Assembly (NCBI GenBank): GCA_946558695.1
Contig: CAMNTQ010000010.1
Coordinates: forward strand, 1-64,000
Source of the DNA: an uncultured Lachnospiraceae bacterium
GTDB taxonomy: Bacteria; Bacillota; Clostridia; Lachnospirales; Lachnospiraceae
DNA length: 64,000 bases
Reading direction: 5' to 3'
Each line of letters starts with the position of its first letter. Position 1 is the first letter of the stretch. This document shows, piece after piece, positions 26,270 through 34,532 of this stretch. The position numbers and the translations under genes are program-made. The notes under the pieces were generated by a model that saw nothing but the letters and a program-made list of their open reading frames with translations, ran no database searches and was not told where the DNA came from.

Positions 26270-26484
26270 CTTCTTCCCGATTTGAATCTCAAATCCATGC
26301 CGCCTGCTCAAGCTAATAATCAGTACAAGGGATCTCTGCCTTCGGACTGTCTTTGCAGAAGAGAGGAAGGAATTCCGGCGGCAAGCGGGGGCGCGGCGCT
26401 AAGTGCGAATTATATGATGCATAAATGAAAGAATTGTTGTACAATGGCATATGAAGAAGTATGATTTTAACAGGGAGAAGTAAG

Positions 26485-27483
26485 ATGGTCGGGAAATTAT
26501 CATATATCGAGAGTAAAGAGACGGATCCTTACCACAACTTGGCAGTGGAGGAGTATTTGCTCCTCCACTGTGCTGAGAATGAGTGCATTTTGTATCTCTG
26601 GCAGAATGCCAACACAGTGGTTATAGGGCGGAATCAGAATATATGGAAGGAATGCATTGTAAATAAACTGAAAGATGAGAAAGGTTATCCGGTGCGGAGG
26701 CTTTCGGGCGGCGGCGCTGTCTATCATGATCTGGGAAATTTGAATTTTACGTTTCTTGTGAGAAATGGAAATTATGATGTAGACCGGCAGCTTGAGGTTA
26801 TCTTAACGGCAGTCAGGAAATTGGGGATCAATGCAATAAAATCCGGGCGAAATGACATACTGATAGATGGGCACAAATTTTCAGGCAATGCATTTTATAA
26901 GCAGGGGGAATATTGCTGTCATCACGGGACTCTGATGGTGGATGTGAATCTCGGCGAGCTTTCAAGATATCTGACTGTCTCTAAGGAAAAGCTTCAGGCA
27001 AAGGGCGTGGATTCTGTAAGGTCTCGGGTGGTGAACTTAAAAAGCTATGCGCCGGAGCTTACCATTGATCTGTTAAAGGAAAAGCTTTTGGCAAGTTTTG
27101 AAGAGGTCTTTGGATTAAAGGCCAGAATATTAGAAGGCAGGAAGCTTGACAAAGAAGAGATCAGAGAGCGGACAGAGAAGTTTTCTTCGTGGGACTGGAT
27201 ATATGGGAGGACGCTGGCTTTTCAGTACGAGCTGTCAAAACGTTTTGTGTGGGGACAGATAACGCTGCAGTTTCAGGTAAAGAACGGGAAGGTCGGGGAC
27301 ATAAATGTTTTCTCAGATTCCATGAAGCCGGAGTTTGTGGAGCGGCTTAGCGGGCATCTTAAAAATATCCGTTACGACAAACATGCAATCTGTGCGGAGC
27401 TTGCGCTTTATTGCTCTTCGGACAAGGAAGAAGAGCAGATGATGACGGATATTATCGAATGGATAAAAACTGAGGATTTGTAA
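26485..27483 (+). CDS. lplA: Lipoate-protein ligase A
   Basis: A 332-aa cytoplasmic ligase that activates lipoate with ATP and attaches it to lipoyl domains. The catalytic fold has the motif RRLSGGGAVYHDLGNLNF, GRNDILIDGHKFSGNAF (with the lysine that contacts lipoyl-AMP) and HHGTLMVDVN. The C-terminal ~85 residues are the accessory domain. The ATG at 26485 follows GGGAGAAG. It precedes fchA and folD in one direction (25-bp gap), suggesting a link to glycine cleavage and one-carbon folate flow, since the H-protein is the main lipoylated protein in such anaerobes. Confidence 0.93.
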   Translation: MVGKLSYIESKETDPYHNLAVEEYLLLHCAENECILYLWQNANTVVIGRNQNIWKECIVNKLKDEKGYPVRRLSGGGAVYHDLGNLNFTFLVRNGNYDVDRQLEVILTAVRKLGINAIKSGRNDILIDGHKFSGNAFYKQGEYCCHHGTLMVDVNLGELSRYLTVSKEKLQAKGVDSVRSRVVNLKSYAPELTIDLLKEKLLASFEEVFGLKARILEGRKLDKEEIRERTEKFSSWDWIYGRTLAFQYELSKRFVWGQITLQFQVKNGKVGDINVFSDSMKPEFVERLSGHLKNIRYDKHAICAELALYCSSDKEEEQMMTDIIEWIKTEDL

Positions 27484-27508
27484 AGAAGCATAGGAGGAAT
27501 GAAAGACC

Positions 27509-28135
27509 ATGATGCTAGAGCAAAAGACAACGGATTTTCTGAATGTGTTATCTTCAAAAGAACCGACGCCGGGCGGCGGCGGAGCTTCGGCGGCTGTCGG
27601 CGCGTTTGCTGCCGCGCTGGGAATGATGGTGACGAACCTGACGGTGGGAAAGAAAAAATATGCGGATGTTGAGGAAGAGATGATTGCAATCCGCAGCCGG
27701 TTAGAGGAGCTGAAAGAAAAGCTTATTCTTCTGACGGATCAGGACGCGGAGGCTTTTGAACCGTTAGCCAAAGCCTATTCTATGCCGAAGGGAACGCCGA
27801 AAGAGATAGAAAAAAAAGAAGAAGTAATGGAACATGCGCTTTATGAGGCAAGCAGGGTTCCTCTTGAGATCATGAAAACAGTTTTTAAAGTGTTTGAACT
27901 TTTAAAATTACTGGAAGAAAAGGGCAGTAAGCTTGCGGTCAGCGACGTAGGCGTCGCAGTGTTGTTTGCAAGGGCGGCTCTTGAGGGAGCTTCACTGAAT
28001 ATCTATATCAATACGAAGCTTATGAAAAACCGAAAGAGGGCAGAAGAACTCAACAGGGAGTCGGACGATTTGATCGCGCAGGGGAGAAAGCTGCAGGAAG
28101 AGATCTATGCGGGCGTACTTGAGAAGATACGGTAG
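27509..28135 (+). CDS. fchA: Methenyltetrahydrofolate cyclohydrolase (FTCD_C family)
   Basis: A 208-aa protein of the formiminotransferase-cyclodeaminase C-terminal family. The signature PTPGGGGASAAVGAFAAALG near the N terminus binds folate. The rest is all-helical as expected, ending with the SDVGVAVLFARAALEGA segment. The stand-alone form in clostridia is a cyclohydrolase interconverting methenyl- and 10-formyl-THF. It sits directly before folD, whose product also has cyclohydrolase activity. GGAGG precedes the start. Confidence 0.88.
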   Translation: MMLEQKTTDFLNVLSSKEPTPGGGGASAAVGAFAAALGMMVTNLTVGKKKYADVEEEMIAIRSRLEELKEKLILLTDQDAEAFEPLAKAYSMPKGTPKEIEKKEEVMEHALYEASRVPLEIMKTVFKVFELLKLLEEKGSKLAVSDVGVAVLFARAALEGASLNIYINTKLMKNRKRAEELNRESDDLIAQGRKLQEEIYAGVLEKIR

Positions 28136-28144
28136 GAGGCAGTG

Positions 28145-28993
28145 ATGAGTGTATTAATGAAAGGTATTGACGTGGCAAATGCCATGAAAGAAGAGTTGAT
28201 AAAAGAGACGGAACTGTTAAAGCAGGGCGGAGTTACGCCCTGCCTTGCGATCATCCGGGTGGGAAGCCGTGAGGAGGACCTGTCTTACGAGCGGGGAGCG
28301 AAGAAGCGGATGGAGACAGTTGGAATTAAGTGTCAGGTAAGGGAGCTTCCGGAGGATGCTACGCAGAGAGAGTTTGAAGAAGCCTTCCGAGAGGTAAATG
28401 ATCATCCATCTGTTCACGGAATCCTGATGTTCAGACCTCTTCCGAAACATCTTGACGAGGAGCCGGTAAGGAAAATGATCCATCCGGCGAAAGATATGGA
28501 CTGTATGAGCGACGTGAATATTGCGAAAGTATTTGCCGGAGACGAGACAGGCTATGCACCCTGTACGGCGGAAGCGGTTATGAAGATGTTAAGGTTTTAC
28601 GGTATTGATCTGAAGGGAAAGAATACGACGGTGGTAGGACGCAGCATGGTAGTGGGAAAACCTTTGTCCATGATGCTTTTAAAAGAGCACGCTACAGTTA
28701 CGATCTGCCATACAAGGACTGCAGATCTTCCTAAGATATGCAGGAGCGCCGATATTCTGGTTGCGGCTGCCGGAAACGCGAAGATGATAACGGCGGACAT
28801 GATAGGAGAGGGCGCGGTAGTTGCAGATGTGGGCATCAATGTGGATGAAGAAGGAAACCTCTGCGGCGACGTGGACTTTGAAGGAGCCAAGAAAAAGGCT
28901 TCCTATATCAGTCCGGTGCCGAGAGGAGTAGGAAGTATCACCGCCTCTGTTCTGGCAGAACACGTCATACGGGCTGCGAAAAATCTTCATTAG
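28145..28993 (+). CDS. folD: Bifunctional methylenetetrahydrofolate dehydrogenase/cyclohydrolase
   Basis: A 282-aa enzyme converting 5,10-methylene-THF to 10-formyl-THF. Visible motifs are the catalytic Tyr/Lys region (LSYERGAKKR), HGILMFRPLP, YAPCTAEAV, the nucleotide-binding GRSMVVGKPL and PVPRGVGSIT at the C terminus. The ATG at 28145 follows GGAGG (28135-28139 region). It overlaps nothing but is 9 bp from fchA, so the two are co-transcribed with lplA. Confidence 0.93.
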   Translation: MSVLMKGIDVANAMKEELIKETELLKQGGVTPCLAIIRVGSREEDLSYERGAKKRMETVGIKCQVRELPEDATQREFEEAFREVNDHPSVHGILMFRPLPKHLDEEPVRKMIHPAKDMDCMSDVNIAKVFAGDETGYAPCTAEAVMKMLRFYGIDLKGKNTTVVGRSMVVGKPLSMMLLKEHATVTICHTRTADLPKICRSADILVAAAGNAKMITADMIGEGAVVADVGINVDEEGNLCGDVDFEGAKKKASYISPVPRGVGSITASVLAEHVIRAAKNLH

Positions 28994-29031
28994 GTTATAG
29001 CAAAGGCAGTAACTTTCATGACATTTTTGCA

Positions 29032-30363
29032 TTATGCGTAATGATATTTGTTTTTCTTGCAGACGAAGAATGTAATAGTTACAACCAAAGTCATCGCCTC
29101 CGCTGCAGTGACCGCCAGCCAGATTCCGTCGATCCCGAGAAGGAGCGGCAGCAGGCAGACAGCGGCAATCTGGAATACCAGCGTGCGTAAGAAAGAGATT
29201 GCCGCCGATACTGCTCCGTTACTAAGAGCCGTGAAAAAGGAGGAGGCAAAAAAGTTAAAGCCGCATATGAGGAAACACATGCTGTAGAGCCGGAAGCCAT
29301 GACAGGTCATGGCAAAGAGTTTTCTGTCATATCCTACAAAAACAACAGCAAGAGGCGCGGCAAGGAGATGGGCCAGCAAGGTTAAAAGGATTCCCCAGAC
29401 GGCGATGAGAGAAAGGCTCTTTTTAAAAAGGTTCTTAAGTTCATCGTGGTTTCCCGCACCGTAGTGGTATCCGATGATCGGCGCGCTTCCGATGGAATAG
29501 CCGAAAAATACAGCCGCAAAGAAGAAGTTTACATACATGATCGTGCCGTATGCGGCAACGCCGTCTTCTCCGGCAAACCGGATAAGCTGGAAGTTATACA
29601 GGGAATTTACCACAGACATGGACAGATTCGTCATCAGTTCGGAAGAGCCGTTTAAGCATGTCTTTCGCAGGATCCCTTTGTCAAAGTGCGTTTTCCCGAG
29701 TCTTAGAAGGCTTCCATTCCTACGCGAAAAATAAAAAACGGGCAGAAAACCGCCCATATATTCGCTGGCGGCAGTGGCAAGGGCGGCTCCTGCAAGCCCC
29801 CATTTGAAAACGGCGATAAAAAGAAAATCAAGCAGCATATTCGTAAGTCCGGCAGCAATGATCACATAGAGTCCCAGCTTTGGTTTCTCTGCCGTCACGA
29901 AAAAGCTCTGGAAAACATTCTGCAGCATATAGGGCGTCAGCGACAGAAAAAGAATTCTTCCATACAGGACACAGTTTTCCAAAAGCTCTCCGGAGGCGCC
30001 TAAAAAAGAACTGACCGGCCGGATCAAGATGCTGCCGATGACGGATATGACCAGACCGCCGAGGATCGTTACATAGATCAGCATGGAAAAGTATTCGTTG
30101 GCTCTCTTACTTTTCTTTTCGCCCAGCGTCTTTGCTACAATCGCGCTTCCGCCTGTCCCGACCATAAATCCCAGCGCGCTTAAGCCCATGAGAAAGGGCA
30201 TGATCAGGTTAATAGCCGCAAATGCCGTTTTCCCCACAAAATTGGATACAAATAAGCCGTCCACTACACCGTAGATGGAGGTAAAGATCATCATGATGAT
30301 GGAAGGCAGTACGAACCGGATCAATTTTTTATAGGTAAAATGGTCTGACAACTTTATTCTCAT
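29032..30363 (-). CDS. MATE-family efflux transporter
   Basis: A 443-aa protein with about 12 membrane helices in two similar halves, of the DinF/NorM-like MATE group common in clostridia. Features include FVLPSIIMMIF in helix 1, GGSAIVAK in the loop and a conserved GYSIGSAPIIGYHYGAGN in the second half. It should export drugs or metabolites by Na+ or H+ antiport. The ATG at 30363 has AAAGGA upstream and overlaps the stop of the MarR gene by ATGA, so translation is coupled to the repressor gene. Confidence 0.93.
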   Translation of the reverse strand: MRIKLSDHFTYKKLIRFVLPSIIMMIFTSIYGVVDGLFVSNFVGKTAFAAINLIMPFLMGLSALGFMVGTGGSAIVAKTLGEKKSKRANEYFSMLIYVTILGGLVISVIGSILIRPVSSFLGASGELLENCVLYGRILFLSLTPYMLQNVFQSFFVTAEKPKLGLYVIIAAGLTNMLLDFLFIAVFKWGLAGAALATAASEYMGGFLPVFYFSRRNGSLLRLGKTHFDKGILRKTCLNGSSELMTNLSMSVVNSLYNFQLIRFAGEDGVAAYGTIMYVNFFFAAVFFGYSIGSAPIIGYHYGAGNHDELKNLFKKSLSLIAVWGILLTLLAHLLAAPLAVVFVGYDRKLFAMTCHGFRLYSMCFLICGFNFFASSFFTALSNGAVSAAISFLRTLVFQIAAVCLLPLLLGIDGIWLAVTAAEAMTLVVTITFFVCKKNKYHYA

Positions 30364-30803
30364 AGCAATAATTCCTTTACATTCTTTTTCAATATTTCCA
30401 TATATTTTTTGCTGAGTCTTAGAAGTTCCCGGCACTCGTTTTCAGACATAGCGTCAAAAACACTATTCTCAATTTCAATAACCGGGTAAATCCGTTCCTG
30501 AGCAAGCGCTTTTCCTGTCTCGGTCAGAAAAATGTGCATCTGCCGTCCTTTTCCCGGTTTAAGGGTAAGATAGCCTTCTTTTTCTAACTTTCGGATGGAA
30601 GAATTGATGGTCTGCTTGCTTGTAGCGGACAGGCTGCAGATATCCCGCTGCAGGCATCCGTCGCCTAATACGCAGACAGCATAAAAAATGTCAAAGGCGC
30701 TGTCCGACAGCTTCAGGCGCAGCGCAATATCGTGGTAAATGTTGTTGTTTTCTTTGTAAATGCGGTTATATTCTTTTAAATTTTGATTGATGTGGAAGTC
30801 CAT
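30360..30803 (-). CDS. MarR-family repressor of the MATE operon
   Basis: A 147-aa winged-helix regulator with the recognition region LQRDICSLSATSKQTINSSIRKLEKEGYLTL and wing KPGKGRQMHIFLTETG. It is the first gene of a two-gene operon with the MATE transporter. Two copies of a 16-bp palindrome lie in its promoter (30839-30879), so it is very probably autorepressed and releases the operon on binding an efflux substrate. Confidence 0.92.
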   Translation of the reverse strand: MDFHINQNLKEYNRIYKENNNIYHDIALRLKLSDSAFDIFYAVCVLGDGCLQRDICSLSATSKQTINSSIRKLEKEGYLTLKPGKGRQMHIFLTETGKALAQERIYPVIEIENSVFDAMSENECRELLRLSKKYMEILKKNVKELLL

Positions 30804-30838
30804 GTGTCTGCCGTCTCCTGTTCTTTTATTTTGCTAAT

Positions 30839-30887
30839 AGTCTGATTTCGTACTTAAGATTATAGTCCGAAATCAGACTTGCGTCAA
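30839..30887 (-). promoter_or_regulatory. MarR/MATE promoter with twin palindromic operators
   Basis: On the minus strand, TTGACG (30887-30882), 17 bp, TATAAT (30864-30859) is a near-perfect promoter. AGTCCGAAATCAGACT (30864-30879) fills the spacer and AGTCTGATTTCGTACT (30839-30854) covers the start site. Both fit AGTCnGAnnTCnGACT, the second with one mismatch. Their centres are 25 bp apart. Confidence 0.85.
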
Positions 30888-30908
30888 GACTTTCCGTAAA
30901 AGTTCCGT

Positions 30909-30936
30909 TTGACATTTATAAAAAATAATTTAAAAT
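30909..30936 (+). promoter_or_regulatory. Promoter of the LacI-type regulator
   Basis: TTGACA (30909-30914), 16 bp, TAAAAT (30931-30936), 33 bp before the start codon. No copy of the LacI operator is seen here. Confidence 0.65.
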
Positions 30937-30969
30937 AGAATTAGAAATTTCAGGAAGGAAGAAGAGCAT

Positions 30970-31953
30970 ATGGCGAGTATCAGAGATGTTGCAAAGGAAG
31001 CCGGAGTTGGCGTAGGGACGGTATCAAGATTTTTGAATGACAGCGGATATGTGTCAGAGGAAGCCAGAGCAAAGATTGAAAATGCCATGAACAAGCTGGA
31101 TTACACACCGAATGAGCTGGCAAGGCAGCTGTTTCATAAAAAAACAGGGATCATAGCAGTTCTTGTGCCGAATGTATCAAACCCGTTTTTCTCGGAATTT
31201 GTAGACTATGCGGAAGCAGAACTTTATCGGTATGGATTTAAAATGATGCTTTGCAACACAGAAAAGGAAAGCAATGCGGAATTAGAATATCTTGATATGT
31301 TAAGGCGCCATATTGTGGATGGAGTCATTACAGGCGTTCATTCTCTGGATGTAGAAGAATATAAAAAGATACATAAGCCGATTGTTGCGCTTGATCGTTA
31401 TTTGGGAGAGGATATTCCGGTAGTTGCGGTAAATCACAAAGAAGGAGGACGTCTGGCAGCGGAGACGCTGATTGCAAATGGGTGCAGGAAGGTGCTGCAT
31501 TTTAGAGGCGCTACAGAGGTTGAGTCTCCTTATCATGAGAGGCATTATGAGTTTGAACGTGTCATGAAACAGCATGATGTTGAGACAATCTGCTATGATC
31601 TGGAATGGAACAGACTGGATTCCGGTTATTATCGGGAGGTTGTCCGAAATGTGTTTTCAATGGGAATAGAATTTGACGGAGTATTTGGCGTCGATCGTAT
31701 GGCGATCGAATGTATGAATGAGACCATACGCAGTCACAGAAAGGTTCCGGGGGATGTGAAGTTTGTTGCCTATGACGGAACTTACATTACAGAGATGGTC
31801 GAACCGAAAATGACGGCGGTGGTACAGCCGATAGAAGGTCTGGCAAAGGAATCGGTCCGGCTGATTCACAGGTTGGTAGGCGGCAGGATTTATAAAAATA
31901 AAAACGTGATTCTGAACGTTGAACTAAGAAAGGGAGATACAACAGTTGTATAG
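30970..31953 (+). CDS. LacI-family regulator of the fructoside locus
   Basis: A 327-aa repressor. The N-terminal helix-turn-helix IRDVAKEAGVGVGTVSRFLN and hinge helix (NELARQLFHKKT) bind DNA; residues 60-327 are the periplasmic-binding-like effector domain. GGAAGGAAG precedes the ATG. Two identical TGGAACGGGTTCCA palindromes follow the gene and precede the transporter operon, which is the best evidence for its target. The inducer is presumably a product or substrate of the GH172/GH32 pathway. Confidence 0.92.
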   Translation: MASIRDVAKEAGVGVGTVSRFLNDSGYVSEEARAKIENAMNKLDYTPNELARQLFHKKTGIIAVLVPNVSNPFFSEFVDYAEAELYRYGFKMMLCNTEKESNAELEYLDMLRRHIVDGVITGVHSLDVEEYKKIHKPIVALDRYLGEDIPVVAVNHKEGGRLAAETLIANGCRKVLHFRGATEVESPYHERHYEFERVMKQHDVETICYDLEWNRLDSGYYREVVRNVFSMGIEFDGVFGVDRMAIECMNETIRSHRKVPGDVKFVAYDGTYITEMVEPKMTAVVQPIEGLAKESVRLIHRLVGGRIYKNKNVILNVELRKGDTTVV

Positions 31954-32026
31954 GTAATAATTACTAAAAAAATGTTTCATAATTCTGTAATTATATACAA
32001 ATATAAAAAGAAAGTTAAAAAATTAG

Positions 32027-32054
32027 TTGACAAGTGATGGCAATGTAATATAAT
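32027..32054 (+). promoter_or_regulatory. Promoter of the fructoside operon
   Basis: TTGACA (32027-32032), 16 bp, TATAAT (32049-32054) is a consensus sigma-A promoter. Both LacI-type operators lie downstream of it. Confidence 0.75.
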
Positions 32055-32110
32055 GGGTTTAAAGAAATCAAAAAGGCGCGTTTTTAAGATTTTTTATTTT
32101 TTGCTCATAG

Positions 32111-32124
32111 TGGAACGGGTTCCA
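32111..32124. promoter_or_regulatory. LacI-type operator 1
   Basis: TGGAACGGGTTCCA is a palindrome with 6-bp arms and two central G. It lies about 50 bp after the predicted transcription start. Confidence 0.8.
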
Positions 32125-32176
32125 TAACGAGTGTTTACAGAAAGCAAAACGGAGACAATTTATTTTTTATCAAATG

Positions 32177-32190
32177 TGGAACGGGTTCCA
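32177..32190. promoter_or_regulatory. LacI-type operator 2
   Basis: An identical second copy of TGGAACGGGTTCCA, 66 bp downstream of the first and 32 bp before the binding-protein start codon. The pair suits looping or road-block repression. Confidence 0.8.
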
Positions 32191-32221
32191 CAAAAACGGC
32201 AAAAAAAGAAGGAGGATTATT

Positions 32222-33547
32222 ATGAAGAACAGAAATTTAAAAAGATTACTGTCGGCAGTAATGATTGGTGCAATGACATTGAGCTTGATAACCGGATGTT
32301 CCGGAGGCGGTTCCAAAGAAGCTGCAACGGATGAGAGTGGGGCGACGGTCATCAAATTTGGCATTCATGTGGCAAATCCGGCGGAGCAGGAATCTGTTAC
32401 AAATAATATTGTGGAGGCTTTCAATAAAGCGAATGAGGGGAAATATAAAGTAGAGTTTGAGGCGGCGGATACAGAGACCCATTCAAAGAATATGAAGCTG
32501 AAGGCAGAGGATGGAACATTGCCGCAGATTTTCTGGATCGAAGGTTCCGAAGCTTCGGAATACAGCGAAGCCGGCGTTCTGCTCGATCTGACAGATTTTT
32601 TGGATGAAAATGCAGATATAGGAACCGCACTTGGCGGGATGGAAGCGGCTTTTAAAGACGATAACGGTCAATTCGGACTTCCATATCAGTGTAACGTTCA
32701 GGGTATTTTTTATAATAAAAAGATTTTCGATGACGCAAAGGTTGCTTATCCGACTGATGAAACGACCTATGAGGATTTTCTTGAGATGGTAAAGAAGCTT
32801 AAGGACAGCGGAGTTACTCCGCTTGCGATCGGAAGCAAGAACAGCGCTTATGCGATGTGGGAGTTCAATGAATTTCTTGCAAGATACGGATGGGAAGAGA
32901 ATATCGGAAACATATTGGATGGAAAAGATAAGTTTAATAATAAAGAGCTTTCGGCTTGCTTTGAGAAGCTGAAAGGTCTTAAGGATGCCAACGCGTTCCC
33001 GGAAAATATGGCTACAATCGAATATTTTGATGCAAAACAGTTGTTTAATGAAGGGAAAGCTGCAATGTTTGGAACTGGTCAGTGGGACTGTGCTGAATTT
33101 GATAAGAATATCGGTGATCAGATCGGATTCTGGTGGGGGCCGAGATTTACAGATACACAGAGCAGTCAGGATGTTGTAATGAAGGTTCCGTCAGCGCCGA
33201 TTGGTGTCAGCGCGTCAGTTGCGGATGATGAAAAATTAAAAGAAGGTGTCTATGAATTCCTGAAATTCTATTATGGAGAGGAAGCGGCGAAGATTTCTTA
33301 TGAAGGTTCTATCTTCCCGGCGACTAACTATGAAGGTGCTGCGGCTTCAGACAGCCAGTATTCCATGAATGTAATGATCGAGGCTCTTGCAAACGGATGG
33401 GCAAGTCCGCAGGCAGCACCGGATCTTACCGTATCTTCCGCAGTTCAGGAAGCGCTGTACGATGGTATATTCGGAGTTCTGCAGGGTACATATCAGCCGG
33501 CAGAGGCTCTCGATAAATTAGATGCAGCTTTAGCAAACAGCAAGTAA
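32222..33547 (+). CDS. Sugar ABC transporter substrate-binding lipoprotein
   Basis: A 441-aa extracellular binding protein of the CUT1 class (solute-binding family 1). A lipoprotein signal peptide ends in LSLITGC, the Cys being lipidated. The mature part has the usual FNKANEGKYKVEF, LLDLTDFLDE, VVMKVPSAPIGVSASV layout. GAAGGAGG precedes the ATG. It is the first gene of the operon under twin LacI operators and likely captures the oligosaccharide later split by GH172 and GH32. Confidence 0.93.
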   Translation: MKNRNLKRLLSAVMIGAMTLSLITGCSGGGSKEAATDESGATVIKFGIHVANPAEQESVTNNIVEAFNKANEGKYKVEFEAADTETHSKNMKLKAEDGTLPQIFWIEGSEASEYSEAGVLLDLTDFLDENADIGTALGGMEAAFKDDNGQFGLPYQCNVQGIFYNKKIFDDAKVAYPTDETTYEDFLEMVKKLKDSGVTPLAIGSKNSAYAMWEFNEFLARYGWEENIGNILDGKDKFNNKELSACFEKLKGLKDANAFPENMATIEYFDAKQLFNEGKAAMFGTGQWDCAEFDKNIGDQIGFWWGPRFTDTQSSQDVVMKVPSAPIGVSASVADDEKLKEGVYEFLKFYYGEEAAKISYEGSIFPATNYEGAAASDSQYSMNVMIEALANGWASPQAAPDLTVSSAVQEALYDGIFGVLQGTYQPAEALDKLDAALANSK

Positions 33548-33561
33548 TTTTTAGGTGAGAG

Positions 33562-33597
33562 GATTCCGGCGGCATGGAGAATTCCGGCGCCGGAATC
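33562..33597 (+). other. Hairpin between binding-protein and permease genes
   Basis: GATTCCGGC (33562-33570) pairs with GCCGGAATC (33589-33597), and ATTCCGGCGCCGGAAT (33581-33596) is itself a perfect palindrome. No T-run follows. Such hairpins often protect the upstream mRNA so that the binding protein is made in excess. Confidence 0.55.
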
Positions 33598-33647
33598 ACA
33601 TTATAAAGGAACTATAGGGAAAAGCATAAGAAAGACAGGTTAATATT

Positions 33648-34532
33648 ATGCGTTGGTTAAGTAAGAAAAAATATAAGATTGGCCTAATGATTCCCACATT
33701 ACTTGTGTACAGTATCTTTATCATTCTGCCGATTATCATTGCAGTCAGATACAGTTTTACAAAATATTCAGGAATCGGACAGGCAAGTTTTATCGGGTTT
33801 AAAAATTACATGAGGCTGTTTCAGGATAAGATATTCTGGATATCATTGAAAAATACAATGATTATGTTTGTAATGGCATTCGTGCTTTTGCTCACACTGT
33901 CCTTTTTGATTGCACTTTTGTTGAATAAAAGACTGAAGGCCGTGGATTTTTCAAAAGCGCTGATCTTCTCACCGGCAATTATCGCTCCTATTATTGTAGG
34001 TATTATCTGGGTGTATATTCTGGATCCAAACATCGGTATCATCAATAGTATTCTGGATGTTATCGGGGCAGATGGGCTTAAGCATAAATGGATTGGCGGA
34101 GACACGCTGTCGCCTTACAGTATTGCGGTCATTTATTTCTGGCAGCAGCTGGGATATCTGGTTACAATTTTTATCGCGGGTCTCAAGATGATTCCGGGAG
34201 ATGTTCTGGAGGCAGTTAAGATTGATGGGGCGAGCGCCGTACAGGAAATCCGGTATGTGATCATTCCGATGATGAGAACTACGATTTCAACCGTAGCGGT
34301 GCTGATTATTACAGGTGTATTCAAGATTTTTGAAATTGTACAACAGACGACAGGCGGAGGACCGAACCATCTGTCAGAAACATTGGTGACATACAGCTAT
34401 TCCATGACATTTTCCAGCGGAGATTACGGGTACGGGATGTCGCTTGCAACAATTACATTTCTGCTTTCGCTGCTGATTACGGCGGTATACAGTACATTAA
34501 CAAAGGAGAGGGAGGGTTCGTATGGTAAATAA
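33648..34532 (+). CDS. CUT1 sugar ABC transporter permease (MalF-like)
   Basis: A 294-aa permease with six membrane helices. The EAA loop that contacts the ATPase is visible as DVLEAVKIDGASAVQEIRYVIIP. It forms a heterodimer with the next permease, with which it overlaps by 11 bp. There is no ATPase gene in this operon, so a shared MsmK-type ATPase elsewhere in the genome is required. Confidence 0.93.
   Translation: MRWLSKKKYKIGLMIPTLLVYSIFIILPIIIAVRYSFTKYSGIGQASFIGFKNYMRLFQDKIFWISLKNTMIMFVMAFVLLLTLSFLIALLLNKRLKAVDFSKALIFSPAIIAPIIVGIIWVYILDPNIGIINSILDVIGADGLKHKWIGGDTLSPYSIAVIYFWQQLGYLVTIFIAGLKMIPGDVLEAVKIDGASAVQEIRYVIIPMMRTTISTVAVLIITGVFKIFEIVQQTTGGGPNHLSETLVTYSYSMTFSSGDYGYGMSLATITFLLSLLITAVYSTLTKEREGSYGK

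Larger units (their letters stand above)
25947..26484. other. Gap with a nucleotidyltransferase remnant and a second hairpin
   Basis: After the terminator there is a short nucleotidyltransferase remnant (26039-26194), a second terminator-like hairpin (26217-26269), then about 200 bp in which I see no gene. A possible -10 TACAAT lies at about 26439-26444, just before the lplA leader. Confidence 0.55.

Noticed and set aside
26281..26484. GC-rich leader before lplA considered as a riboswitch
   Set aside because: I could not fold it into any known riboswitch core and saw no conserved motif.
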